Below are positions 43,371-51,133 of a DNA stretch of 64,000 bases, piece after piece. The notes beneath the pieces were generated by a model. It did no database searches. It saw nothing but the letters and a program-made list of their open reading frames with translations, and was not told the DNA's origin. The position numbers and the translations under genes are program-made. This DNA is from Azophilus sp965200465 (lineage in GTDB: Bacteria > Pseudomonadota > Gammaproteobacteria > Pseudomonadales > Azotimanducaceae), in contig OZ241358.1 of the NCBI GenBank assembly GCA_965200465.1, positions 1,922,001 to 1,986,000 on the forward strand, in the 5' to 3' direction. The stretch's first letter is position 1, and every line of letters begins with the position of its first letter.

Positions 43371-44738
43371 CTACTCCGGCACGATCAACGCCACGAATAT
43401 CTGCGCGTCGCCGCGCACGATCAGGGTGGGAACCCGCCGCCCGCGCGGCAAGGCCTCCGCAATCTTCATGAAGCTGTCCACATCCCGCACCGGCTGATTG
43501 TTCAACTTGGTGACGATGTCCCCCACCCGCACACCGGACTCCGCGGCCGAACCCTCGGCCTGCACCACTCGGACGCCGCCCTCGAGATTTAAGCGGTTCA
43601 GCACCGCATCCGGCAGGTCCTCCAGCCCCAAGCCCAGATCCGAAGGCTCCGCAGTGCCGCGGCGCGCCAACCTTGGGCCGTCCTCATCCGGCAGTTCACC
43701 CACCTCCACCTGCAGCTGCAGCCGCTCGCCGTCACGGGTGACTTCGAGTTCCGCCTCGCTGTTGGCCTTGGTGCGGCCCACATAGTGGGGCAGTTCCGCG
43801 GACCGTTCGATGGAGTTGCCGTTGTATTCGGTGATGATGTCACCAGCCAGCAAACCGCCGTCCTCCGCGGGGCTGCCGGGCATGACCTCGCTGATCAGGG
43901 CGCCGTGGGGACGCTTCAGGCCGAAGCTCTCCGCCAGTTCGCGGCTGACTTCCTGAATGACCACGCCAAGCCAGCCGCGCGAGACGCGCCCGTTGCTCTT
44001 GAGCTGGTCGGCCACCTCCATCGCCACGTCGATGGGGATGGCGAAGGAAACGCCCATGAAGCCGCCGGACCTGGAGTAAATCTGCGAGTTGATCCCCACC
44101 ACTTCGCCGCTCAGATTGAACAGCGGCCCACCGGAGTTGCCCGGATTGATGGCCACGTCCGTCTGAATGAAGGGGACGTAGTTTTCGTTGCGCTCGGTGG
44201 GCAGGCTGCGACCCTTGGCGCTGACGATGCCGGCGGTGACCGAATAATCGAAGCCGAAGGGGGAGCCGATGGCGAGCACCCATTCTCCCACCTGCAGATT
44301 CTCGGAGCGCCCTAGACGCACCTTGGGCAAGTCCTCCGCATCCACCTTCAGCAACGCCAAATCCGATCTCTTGTCCGCCCCGACGACCTCCGCTTGCAAC
44401 TCCCGGCGGTCGCTGAAGCGCACCAGGATCTCGTCGGCGTCCTCGACCACATGGTTGTTGGTCAGAATGTAGCCGTCTTCGCTGATGATGAAGCCGGAGC
44501 CTAAGGAGCGGGGACGCGGCGCCTGCCGCGGAAAGCCGCGAAAGAGCTCCTCAAAGCTGCGCGGCAATTGGCTTTCGGAACGTTCCATGCGGCGCACCGT
44601 GCTGATGTTGACCACGGCTTCGGAGTTCCGCTCCACTAGCTCGGTGAAGTCCGGAAGTTCGACGGCGACGGCGCTGGGCGTCAGTCCGCCGCCTGCCATC
44701 GCCAGCCAACAGAGCGCTAAAAGGGATCGTTTTGTCAA
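43371..44738 (-). CDS. mucD: DegP/MucD-type periplasmic serine protease
   Basis: HtrA-family protease and chaperone of 455 aa. An N-terminal signal peptide (M-T-K-R-S-L-L-A-L-C, ending near A-V-A) exports it. The catalytic triad is His96 (T-N-N-H-V-V), Asp126 (S-D-L-A-L-L) and Ser202 (G-N-S-G-G-P). Two PDZ domains follow (G-L-L-A-G-D-I-I and G-V-R-V-G-D-I-V). It removes misfolded envelope proteins. In pseudomonads mucD ends the algU-mucABC operon, of which only a short mucC-like gene is seen here. Confidence 0.93.
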   Translation of the reverse strand: MTKRSLLALCWLAMAGGGLTPSAVAVELPDFTELVERNSEAVVNISTVRRMERSESQLPRSFEELFRGFPRQAPRPRSLGSGFIISEDGYILTNNHVVEDADEILVRFSDRRELQAEVVGADKRSDLALLKVDAEDLPKVRLGRSENLQVGEWVLAIGSPFGFDYSVTAGIVSAKGRSLPTERNENYVPFIQTDVAINPGNSGGPLFNLSGEVVGINSQIYSRSGGFMGVSFAIPIDVAMEVADQLKSNGRVSRGWLGVVIQEVSRELAESFGLKRPHGALISEVMPGSPAEDGGLLAGDIITEYNGNSIERSAELPHYVGRTKANSEAELEVTRDGERLQLQVEVGELPDEDGPRLARRGTAEPSDLGLGLEDLPDAVLNRLNLEGGVRVVQAEGSAAESGVRVGDIVTKLNNQPVRDVDSFMKIAEALPRGRRVPTLIVRGDAQIFVALIVPE

Positions 44739-44765
44739 TTTCGGTTCCTTAGGTTGCGGGTGGGT

Positions 44766-45086
44766 TCATGTTTGACCGATCAACAGGGTCCTTGGTTCCT
44801 GTGCGGCAAAAGCAGCGTCCCGTGCCAAGCTGAACTCAACGCGCCGACGCGCCCCAAGAGCCACGCCGGGCAGGGACAAAAGCCCCAGCAAGGCCCATTC
44901 GGGATGTTCAGGCAGGAGAGCGCCGGCAAGCCAAGCGCCAACCAACAGCAGGGCCAGCGGCGCTGCGAAGCAAATCAGCGCGGCCAAGGCCAGCCCCTTT
45001 TGCGGCGCAGCGGACGCAGACGCGACGGCCGCCGCGGGGCAGGCCGAACATCCCGCCCAAACAGGCTGTACGCCGCCAACCGCCAT
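44766..45086 (-). CDS. Short RseC/MucC-like membrane protein
   Basis: Protein of 106 aa with two hydrophobic helices (about 32-54 and 62-78) and an N-terminal cysteine cluster G-C-S-A-C-P. This pattern and the position before mucD fit RseC/MucC, normally about 150 aa, so the N-terminal ~40 residues seem lost or diverged. RseC homologues influence SoxR reduction or sigma-E control. The algU, mucA and mucB genes that should lie upstream are absent; a Rieske oxygenase gene faces away instead. Confidence 0.45.
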   Translation of the reverse strand: MAVGGVQPVWAGCSACPAAAVASASAAPQKGLALAALICFAAPLALLLVGAWLAGALLPEHPEWALLGLLSLPGVALGARRRVEFSLARDAAFAAQEPRTLLIGQT

Positions 45087-45271
45087 GTTAATTCCGCCTC
45101 GTCATGGAAGCCGCATTTTGCCCACAAACTCAAGCAATTTCCAGACGCCCCGCTGCGGATGGCGCAACGCAGCCGTCGCCATCGCCAGCTTGCCTTGGCA
45201 AGCCTTGCGCGCATTGGGCAAATCGGCAGGCCATCTGTCATAATTGGGCCTCCATTGCGGAGGGAAGCAAA

Positions 45272-46480
45272 GTGAGCCACGCCCAATTGATCGACATGGC
45301 CCGCAACAACCTGAAGTGGGCCAAAACCGGCGCCGTCGAGCAGGCGGACGCCATATTCAAGGTGCCGGCGGAGCACTACTACGACGCAGGCCGTTGGCGG
45401 CGGGAGATGGACTTGGTGTTCAAGCGCCTGCCGCTGATGCTGGCCGCCAGCGCCGAAATCCCCAACCCGGGGGACTACAAGGCCATGCAGGCGGTCGATG
45501 CGCCGGTGCTCATCAGCCGCGGGGAGGACGGCGAAGTTCGCGCCTTCATCAACATGTGCCGGCATCGGGGCTCGCAGCTCATGGCTGCCGGCACCGGCAA
45601 CGCCAAGCGCTTCACCTGCCCCTACCATGCTTGGTCCTACGACCAAAAGGGCGCTCTAATCGGCGTTTATTCGGAACGGGACTTCGGTGCCGTGGAGCGT
45701 TCCTGCAACAGCTTGGTGGAGTTGCCGGCGGCGGAGCGGGCCGGCCTCATCTGGGTGCAGATCAACCCCAACGCCAACCTGAACATCGACGTCTTCCTGT
45801 CCGGCTATGACGAAATGCTCAGCCACTTCGGCTTCGCCGACTGGCACTTCTTCGAGAGCCGCACCCTCAAGGGGCCAAACTGGAAGGTGGCCTACGACGG
45901 CTATCTGGACCTCTACCACCTGCCCATCCTGCACAAGGACACCTTCGGCGCGGACTACCCCAACCAAGCCCTCTACTACGCTTGGGGGCCGCACCAGAGG
46001 GTCAGTTCGCCGGACCCCAGCTTCGCCAAGTACGGCGACCTTTCCGAAGCCGGCAACGCGCACCTGATGGCCGGCGTGTGGACCATCTTTCCGCACGTCT
46101 CCATCGCCAGCTTTGACGGCGGCGGGCGCGGGGTGATGATCTCCCAGCTCTTCCCCGGCGAAACGCCCTTGGAGTCCTACACGGTGCAGAACTACCTGAT
46201 GGAGAAGCCGCCGCCGGACGAGGAGGCCGCCCAAGGCGCCCACGAGCAGTTCAAGTTCCTGGAATATGTGGTCAGGGAGGAGGACTACGCCACCGGCCTG
46301 CGCCAGCAGAAGGCGCTGCTGACCGGCCACATGCCCTATGTTCAGTTCGGCCGCAACGAAGGCGGCGGCCAGCGCTTCCACCGCTGGGTCAACAAGCTGC
46401 TGGAAACCGACGACCAAGCCCTGCCGGCCCTGTTTCAGAACGGTGCGCCAAGCTCCGCCGCCAACGGCGCCGGCCAATGA
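45272..46480 (+). CDS. Rieske non-haem iron oxygenase, alpha subunit
   Basis: Ring-hydroxylating oxygenase of 402 aa. The Rieske [2Fe-2S] ligands are C96-R-H98 and C116-P-Y-H119. The mononuclear iron site is in D-G-Y-L-D-L-Y-H-L-P-I-L-H. A GTG start is chosen because gcggaggg stands before it and the next residues S-H-A-Q-L fit the family. It would need a ferredoxin and reductase encoded elsewhere. Substrate cannot be predicted; a hydrophobic aromatic or terpenoid compound is likely. No beta subunit is adjacent. Confidence 0.85.
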   Translation: MSHAQLIDMARNNLKWAKTGAVEQADAIFKVPAEHYYDAGRWRREMDLVFKRLPLMLAASAEIPNPGDYKAMQAVDAPVLISRGEDGEVRAFINMCRHRGSQLMAAGTGNAKRFTCPYHAWSYDQKGALIGVYSERDFGAVERSCNSLVELPAAERAGLIWVQINPNANLNIDVFLSGYDEMLSHFGFADWHFFESRTLKGPNWKVAYDGYLDLYHLPILHKDTFGADYPNQALYYAWGPHQRVSSPDPSFAKYGDLSEAGNAHLMAGVWTIFPHVSIASFDGGGRGVMISQLFPGETPLESYTVQNYLMEKPPPDEEAAQGAHEQFKFLEYVVREEDYATGLRQQKALLTGHMPYVQFGRNEGGGQRFHRWVNKLLETDDQALPALFQNGAPSSAANGAGQ

Positions 46481-46545
46481 GCGCCTGCAAGCCAGCCACG
46501 CCGCCGGCGTTCGCCGCCGCGGACCGCCAACGAGGTTTAGACGGT

Positions 46546-48846
46546 TCAATGCAGTTCATTCAGGTAGTGGTTCGCCCGTTTGCTCGCGCCGGAGTCCCTG
46601 GCGATGGCGGCGGCGGCCTGCAGCAATTGCCGGTTGTCCGGGCGTTGGCTGAGGACGCTGTCCAGCACGGTTAGCGCTCGCTCCGCTTGCCCTGCTGAAT
46701 GCAGCGCCACGGCGTAGGCGTAGGCGTAGCGCGGGTTGTTCGGCGCCAGCCGATGGGCTTCGGCGAGCAGCGGCAGGGCCTTTGCGCCGCGACCTTGCCG
46801 CACCAGCCAAAACGCCTTGGCCAACAGCACTTCCGGCGCATCCGCGGCCGCTTCGTAGGCCCGCTGCAGCAGCGCCCCGCCCTCCCCGTCCCGTCCCGCC
46901 AACCGATGCAGGTCCGCCAGATTGACCAAGGCCGGCACCCAATTGGGATTGAGCTCCAAGGCTGTCTTGAAGGCCGTTTCGGCCAATCCATGTTCGCCAA
47001 CGGCGGCATGCAGGTTGCCGATGTTGGTGTGCGCCTCCGGCCGGTCCGCGTTGAAGCCCTGCACCCGCAGATATTCGGCGATGCCCTTTTGCAGCGCGGC
47101 GCGGTCCTGCTGCGGCAGATCGTTCAGGGCCGGCGCCAGCAAAGGCGCCGCTTCGCTGCGCACGGCCAGCAACCCATCGTTGAGCAAATGCCGCGCTTGT
47201 CGCCAACGGCGTTCCGGCGGCCAACGGGCAGCACCGCGCAGGGCGCCGATGCGCACCAACGGGTGCGGGTCGTTCAGCCCCTTCTCCAAGGCCAAGCCGC
47301 TGAGGCCCCGTCCGTATGCGGCCAGCAGCGCCAAGGCGGTGCCGCGCACGATAGGCGGACGGCTCTTGTTTTGAGCCATGGCCGCCAAGGGCGCCTCCGC
47401 TTGCGGCAGGCCATCCCGCGCCGCCGCGAACGGCGGCCCGAAATGGTCATCCGGCGGCGGGCCGAAGGCGGCTTCCAGCACCTCGGCGGCCCAATTGGGG
47501 CTGCGGTCTTGGTGGCAGCCGGTGCAGGGGTCCGGCGCACCGGCGGCTGCCTGCAAATCCGGGCGCGGGATGCTTAGGCTGTGGTCGCGCCGGTCGTCGA
47601 TTTGCATGTAGGTGCGGGCCGGCATGTGGCAGTTGACGCAGCTGGCGCCGGGGCTGTCCGGCGTGTGCAGATGGTGTTGCGGGCGGTCGTAGCGGCCCAC
47701 CGGCAAGGTGGGGAAGTCGGGCCGCCCCGCTTCGTTGTGGCAACTGGTGCAAAGAGCGTCGCCGACAATGCGCAGCCGCGCCGAATGCGGCTCGTGGCAG
47801 TGGCCGCACGTCACCCCGGCTTGGTGCATCGGGCTTTGCAGGAAGGAGCCGTAAACATAGACCTCATCCAAAATCTGCCCGTCGGCGTGGTAGAGGCCAT
47901 CCTCCAAAAGCGCCGGCGAATAGTAGTCGAAATAGGAAAGATGCGGCGCAAAGCCCTCGCGCAGTTGGCTGCGGCGGCTGTGGCAAGGGGCGCAGGCGTT
48001 GATTTGCGCCGCCGGCGCCCGCAAGGCCGCAAGTCCCGGCCAAGAACCGCCGCCGTCACCCGCAACGGCTTCGACCAGCCATGCGGTTTGGTCATCCTCC
48101 CCGGCGGGCCGGGCGGAACCCGGCGTTTGCCCATGAGCGCCGCCCCGCTCCATGCCGCCTCCTGCGGCGGCATGGATGGAACCCGGCCCGTGGCAGGCTT
48201 CGCAGCCCACGGACGCTTCAGCGTAGGTGGTTTGATAGCTGCGGGCGTCAGGGTCATAGCCCTTGACCACTGCGGTGGAGTGGCAGTCCGCGCACATCAG
48301 GTTCCAGTTGTAGCCCAACCCCGTCCAATGCAGGGGATCGTCGGGGCCAATGCGCTCGCCCGGGTGCAGGTCGAACCAACGCGCATTTTCGATGTCCCAA
48401 GCCAAGCGGAACGCCTGCAGGCGTCCGCCCGCCAAGGGCAGCAGATATTGCTGCAGCGGCGCCGCGCCCAAGGCGTAATGCACCGCAAAGCTGGTCATGC
48501 GGCCGTCCGGCCCCTCGGTGCGGATGAGGCGGCGGCCGGCGGCTTGGGAGAACTCCGTTCGCCGGCCGCCTTGGCCGAAGGCCGCGCCCTGAAAGTCCGC
48601 AGCAATGGCGGCCGCGGTCGGCGCCTGCATGGCGCGTTGATGGTGCGAACCTTGCCAAGCGGCGAATTCGGCCTGATGGCAGCCGGCGCAGGCCGCCGAG
48701 CCAACGTACTCCGCACGGTCGGCCAGCAGACCCGCCGACGTCCCGCCGCTGGAGCGGTTAGCCTCCTCCGCCGGCGGCGCTTCGCCGCAGCCGCCGAGGG
48801 CCGGCGCCAAGGCGAGCAGCAGCATCCTCAGCCAGGGCGCCGCCAT
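46546..48846 (-). CDS. Octahaem c-type cytochrome with C-terminal TPRs, lipoprotein
   Basis: Protein of about 766 aa. The start M-A-A-P-W-L-R-M-L-L-L-A gives a lipoprotein signal ending L-G-G-C. Eight C-x-x-C-H haem sites are visible: CAGCH, CADCH, CEACH, CAPCH, CGHCH, CTSCH, CVNCH and CTGCH. The C-terminal ~250 residues form HEAT/TPR-like helical repeats. The arrangement recalls cytochrome c554-type multihaem proteins with TPRs from marine bacteria. It probably moves electrons in the periplasm, redox partner unknown. It converges with the Rieske gene and is divergent from the enoyl-CoA hydratase gene. Confidence 0.85.
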   Translation of the reverse strand: MAAPWLRMLLLALAPALGGCGEAPPAEEANRSSGGTSAGLLADRAEYVGSAACAGCHQAEFAAWQGSHHQRAMQAPTAAAIAADFQGAAFGQGGRRTEFSQAAGRRLIRTEGPDGRMTSFAVHYALGAAPLQQYLLPLAGGRLQAFRLAWDIENARWFDLHPGERIGPDDPLHWTGLGYNWNLMCADCHSTAVVKGYDPDARSYQTTYAEASVGCEACHGPGSIHAAAGGGMERGGAHGQTPGSARPAGEDDQTAWLVEAVAGDGGGSWPGLAALRAPAAQINACAPCHSRRSQLREGFAPHLSYFDYYSPALLEDGLYHADGQILDEVYVYGSFLQSPMHQAGVTCGHCHEPHSARLRIVGDALCTSCHNEAGRPDFPTLPVGRYDRPQHHLHTPDSPGASCVNCHMPARTYMQIDDRRDHSLSIPRPDLQAAAGAPDPCTGCHQDRSPNWAAEVLEAAFGPPPDDHFGPPFAAARDGLPQAEAPLAAMAQNKSRPPIVRGTALALLAAYGRGLSGLALEKGLNDPHPLVRIGALRGAARWPPERRWRQARHLLNDGLLAVRSEAAPLLAPALNDLPQQDRAALQKGIAEYLRVQGFNADRPEAHTNIGNLHAAVGEHGLAETAFKTALELNPNWVPALVNLADLHRLAGRDGEGGALLQRAYEAAADAPEVLLAKAFWLVRQGRGAKALPLLAEAHRLAPNNPRYAYAYAVALHSAGQAERALTVLDSVLSQRPDNRQLLQAAAAIARDSGASKRANHYLNELH

Positions 48847-48979
48847 CGGCGCATCATGGGGACGAACCAGTCGCCAACGCCGCACGGCCCTGCGCTTTCC
48901 CTCCACACCCCAAAAACCGCGTTGAAACCAATGTGTCCATGCGGCTAAATTGCATTGTCCCCACGCTTGAGACATCCCC

Positions 48980-49783
48980 ATGCCCTACCAAGGCTATGAA
49001 CGCCTGAAGTTCGATTATCCCCTTGAGCGCATTCTGCGCATCCGCATCAGCCGGCCGGCAAGGCGCAACGCCCTCGACATCACCGGCCACCGGGAGCTTA
49101 CCTATGTCTGGCGGGAGGTGGATGCGGACCAGGACATCGACTGCGTGATCCTCACCGGCGAGGGCCGGGCGTTCTCCGCCGGAGGGGACTTTGAGATGGT
49201 CGAGAAGATGACCAAGGACTACCACACCCTGGCCAACACCTGGAAGGAGGCTAAGGACTTGGTGTACAACCTCATCAACTGCGGCAAGCCCACCATCTCC
49301 TCCATCAACGGCCCGGCGGTGGGAGCCGGGCTGGTGGCGGCGCTGCTGTGCGACATCTCCATCGCCGCCAAATCCGCCTTCATCATGGACGGCCACACCC
49401 GCCTCGGCGTCGCCGCCGGGGACCATGCGGTGATTCTATGGCCCCTGCTTTGCGGCATGGCGAAGGCCAAATACTACCTGATGACCTGCGAGCGGCTGCC
49501 GGCCGAGGAGGCCGAGCGCATGGGCCTGCTGTCCCTGTGCGTGGAGGACGACGCACTGGCCGACAAGACCTTGGCGGTGGCCAAAACCATCGCCAACGGC
49601 GCTCCCAACGCCATCCGCTGGACCAAGTACGCCCTCAACAACTGGCTGCGCCTCGCCGGCCCCAGTTTTGACGCCTCCACCGCCTTGGAAATGCTCGGCT
49701 TCCTCGGCCCCGAAGGCCGCGAGGGCTTGGATGCGGTGCGGAGCAAGCGCCCGCCGCAATTCCCCAAGGGTTCGCCGGTGTGA
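48980..49783 (+). CDS. Enoyl-CoA hydratase/isomerase family protein
   Basis: Crotonase-fold enzyme of 267 aa. S-R-P-A-R-R-N-A-L-D is the start of the fold; the oxyanion-hole segments are F-S-A-G-G-D-F and I-N-G-P-A-V-G-A-G. The usual second glutamate is not obvious; G-H-T-R-L-G-V-A-A-G-D occupies that loop. It hydrates or isomerises an acyl-CoA in fatty-acid or terpenoid catabolism. Its end is followed directly by coaE. Confidence 0.85.
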   Translation: MPYQGYERLKFDYPLERILRIRISRPARRNALDITGHRELTYVWREVDADQDIDCVILTGEGRAFSAGGDFEMVEKMTKDYHTLANTWKEAKDLVYNLINCGKPTISSINGPAVGAGLVAALLCDISIAAKSAFIMDGHTRLGVAAGDHAVILWPLLCGMAKAKYYLMTCERLPAEEAERMGLLSLCVEDDALADKTLAVAKTIANGAPNAIRWTKYALNNWLRLAGPSFDASTALEMLGFLGPEGREGLDAVRSKRPPQFPKGSPV

Positions 49784-49793
49784 AGGGGGAATT

Positions 49794-50423
49794 TTGCTAA
49801 CCATCGGCCTCACCGGCGGCATGGCCGCCGGGAAATCCACCGTGGCGCGGCGGCTCAAGGAGCTTGGCGCCCATGTGGTTGACGCGGACCAGCTGGGCCA
49901 TCGGGCCTATGCGCCGGGGACGCTAGGCTTCGCCAGGGTGGTCGAAGCCTTCGGGGAGGAGGTGTTGACAACCGATGGAGAAGTGGACCGGCGGCGGCTG
50001 GCCGGCAAGGTGTTCGGCAACCCCGCTGAACTGAAGAAGCTCACCGACATCGTATGGCCGGAAATCCGCCGCTTGGCGGATGCGGAAATCGCCGCCGGCC
50101 GCACCGCCAACCCAAACGGCGTGGCGGTGCTGGAGGCGGCGGTGATGGTGGAGGCCGGCTGGCGGGCTGGGCTTGACGAAATCTGGGCGGTCGAGGTGGA
50201 GCCCGAGTGCGCCATCCAACGAGCCGTGGCGCGGGACGGCCTGAGCGCCGACGCCGCGCGGAAGCGTCTCAGCGCCCAAACCAGCAACGCGGAGCGCCGC
50301 CGCCACGCCGACCTGGTGCTCCGCAATTCCGGCAGCCTGCAGCATCTGCGCACGCAAGTCGACGCCCAATGGCGGCGCATCACCGGCGCTGTCCTTAAAC
50401 CCGCCAAAACAGGTGCGCGATGA
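49794..50423 (+). CDS. coaE: Dephospho-CoA kinase (TTG start)
   Basis: Last enzyme of coenzyme A synthesis. P-loop G-L-T-G-G-M-A-A-G-K-S-T near the N-terminus and D-A-D-Q-L-G-H are typical. The protein is 209 aa. No ATG or GTG fits; TTG at 49794 is preceded by aaggggga at good spacing. The gene follows the hydratase stop by ten bases and is likely co-transcribed. Confidence 0.9.
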   Translation: MLTIGLTGGMAAGKSTVARRLKELGAHVVDADQLGHRAYAPGTLGFARVVEAFGEEVLTTDGEVDRRRLAGKVFGNPAELKKLTDIVWPEIRRLADAEIAAGRTANPNGVAVLEAAVMVEAGWRAGLDEIWAVEVEPECAIQRAVARDGLSADAARKRLSAQTSNAERRRHADLVLRNSGSLQHLRTQVDAQWRRITGAVLKPAKTGAR

Positions 50424-50636
50424 CCCCATCCCCAGGGTCATTCCAAAGTCCGCCGAGGGCTTGGGTTTCTCCCACCCAAGTGTTTTTCTACATTTTTGGA
50501 ATGCGGATATTCCCACCATCCTTGAATTTTTTCGGCTCATTTTAGATGTTCATCCCACCATCAAAGGGAATGCATGAATTTGAGATGACCCTGGACTCAA
50601 GCCCCCCATTAACTTGCACAAGCATCCGGAGGCACT

Positions 50637-51131
50637 ATGGACATTTACGACCTGTTCGCCAAACAAGAGATCTATGATCTCTGCTGCACCTACATGCGCG
50701 GCCTGGACCGGCTGGACGCCGACCTAATGCGCACCGTTTTCCATGAGGACGCCACGGTCGATTACGGCTTCTTCCAAGGCAGCGCGGACGACTTTGTGGA
50801 TTTCGCGCAGAACGCCCTAAGCAGCCACCTCGCCAACCACCACATGATCGGCCAAGTCAACATCAAGGTGAGCGGCGGCCAAGCGGTGGGCGAGATCTAC
50901 TTCCAAGCCTTCCACAAAGTGACGAGCGACGGCGGGCCGCACGACCTGTTCGTTTGCGGGCGCTACGTGGACCGCTACGAACGGCGCGGCGGCATCTGGA
51001 AAATCAGCTTCCGCTCCGAGGTGAACGACTGGTCCCGCACGGAGCCGGATGCGGACCGCTACCTTGAAGGCAGCGGCTCCATCCTCGGCGCCCGCAAGCC
51101 GCAGGACTACTCCTACGGCGTCTTCGGCTAG
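50637..51131 (+). CDS. SnoaL-like (NTF2-fold) protein
   Basis: Protein of 164 aa in the nuclear transport factor 2 superfamily. It begins with the helical start D-I-Y-D-L-F-A-K-Q-E-I-Y-D-L, followed by H-E-D-A-T-V-D-Y-G and a curved sheet. Such domains act as isomerases, cyclases or small hydroxylase subunits, often with Rieske enzymes or steroid/polyketide pathways. A likely promoter region of ~200 bases lies before it. It is convergent with a TonB receptor gene. Confidence 0.75.
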   Translation: MDIYDLFAKQEIYDLCCTYMRGLDRLDADLMRTVFHEDATVDYGFFQGSADDFVDFAQNALSSHLANHHMIGQVNIKVSGGQAVGEIYFQAFHKVTSDGGPHDLFVCGRYVDRYERRGGIWKISFRSEVNDWSRTEPDADRYLEGSGSILGARKPQDYSYGVFG

Positions 51132-51133
51132 CT

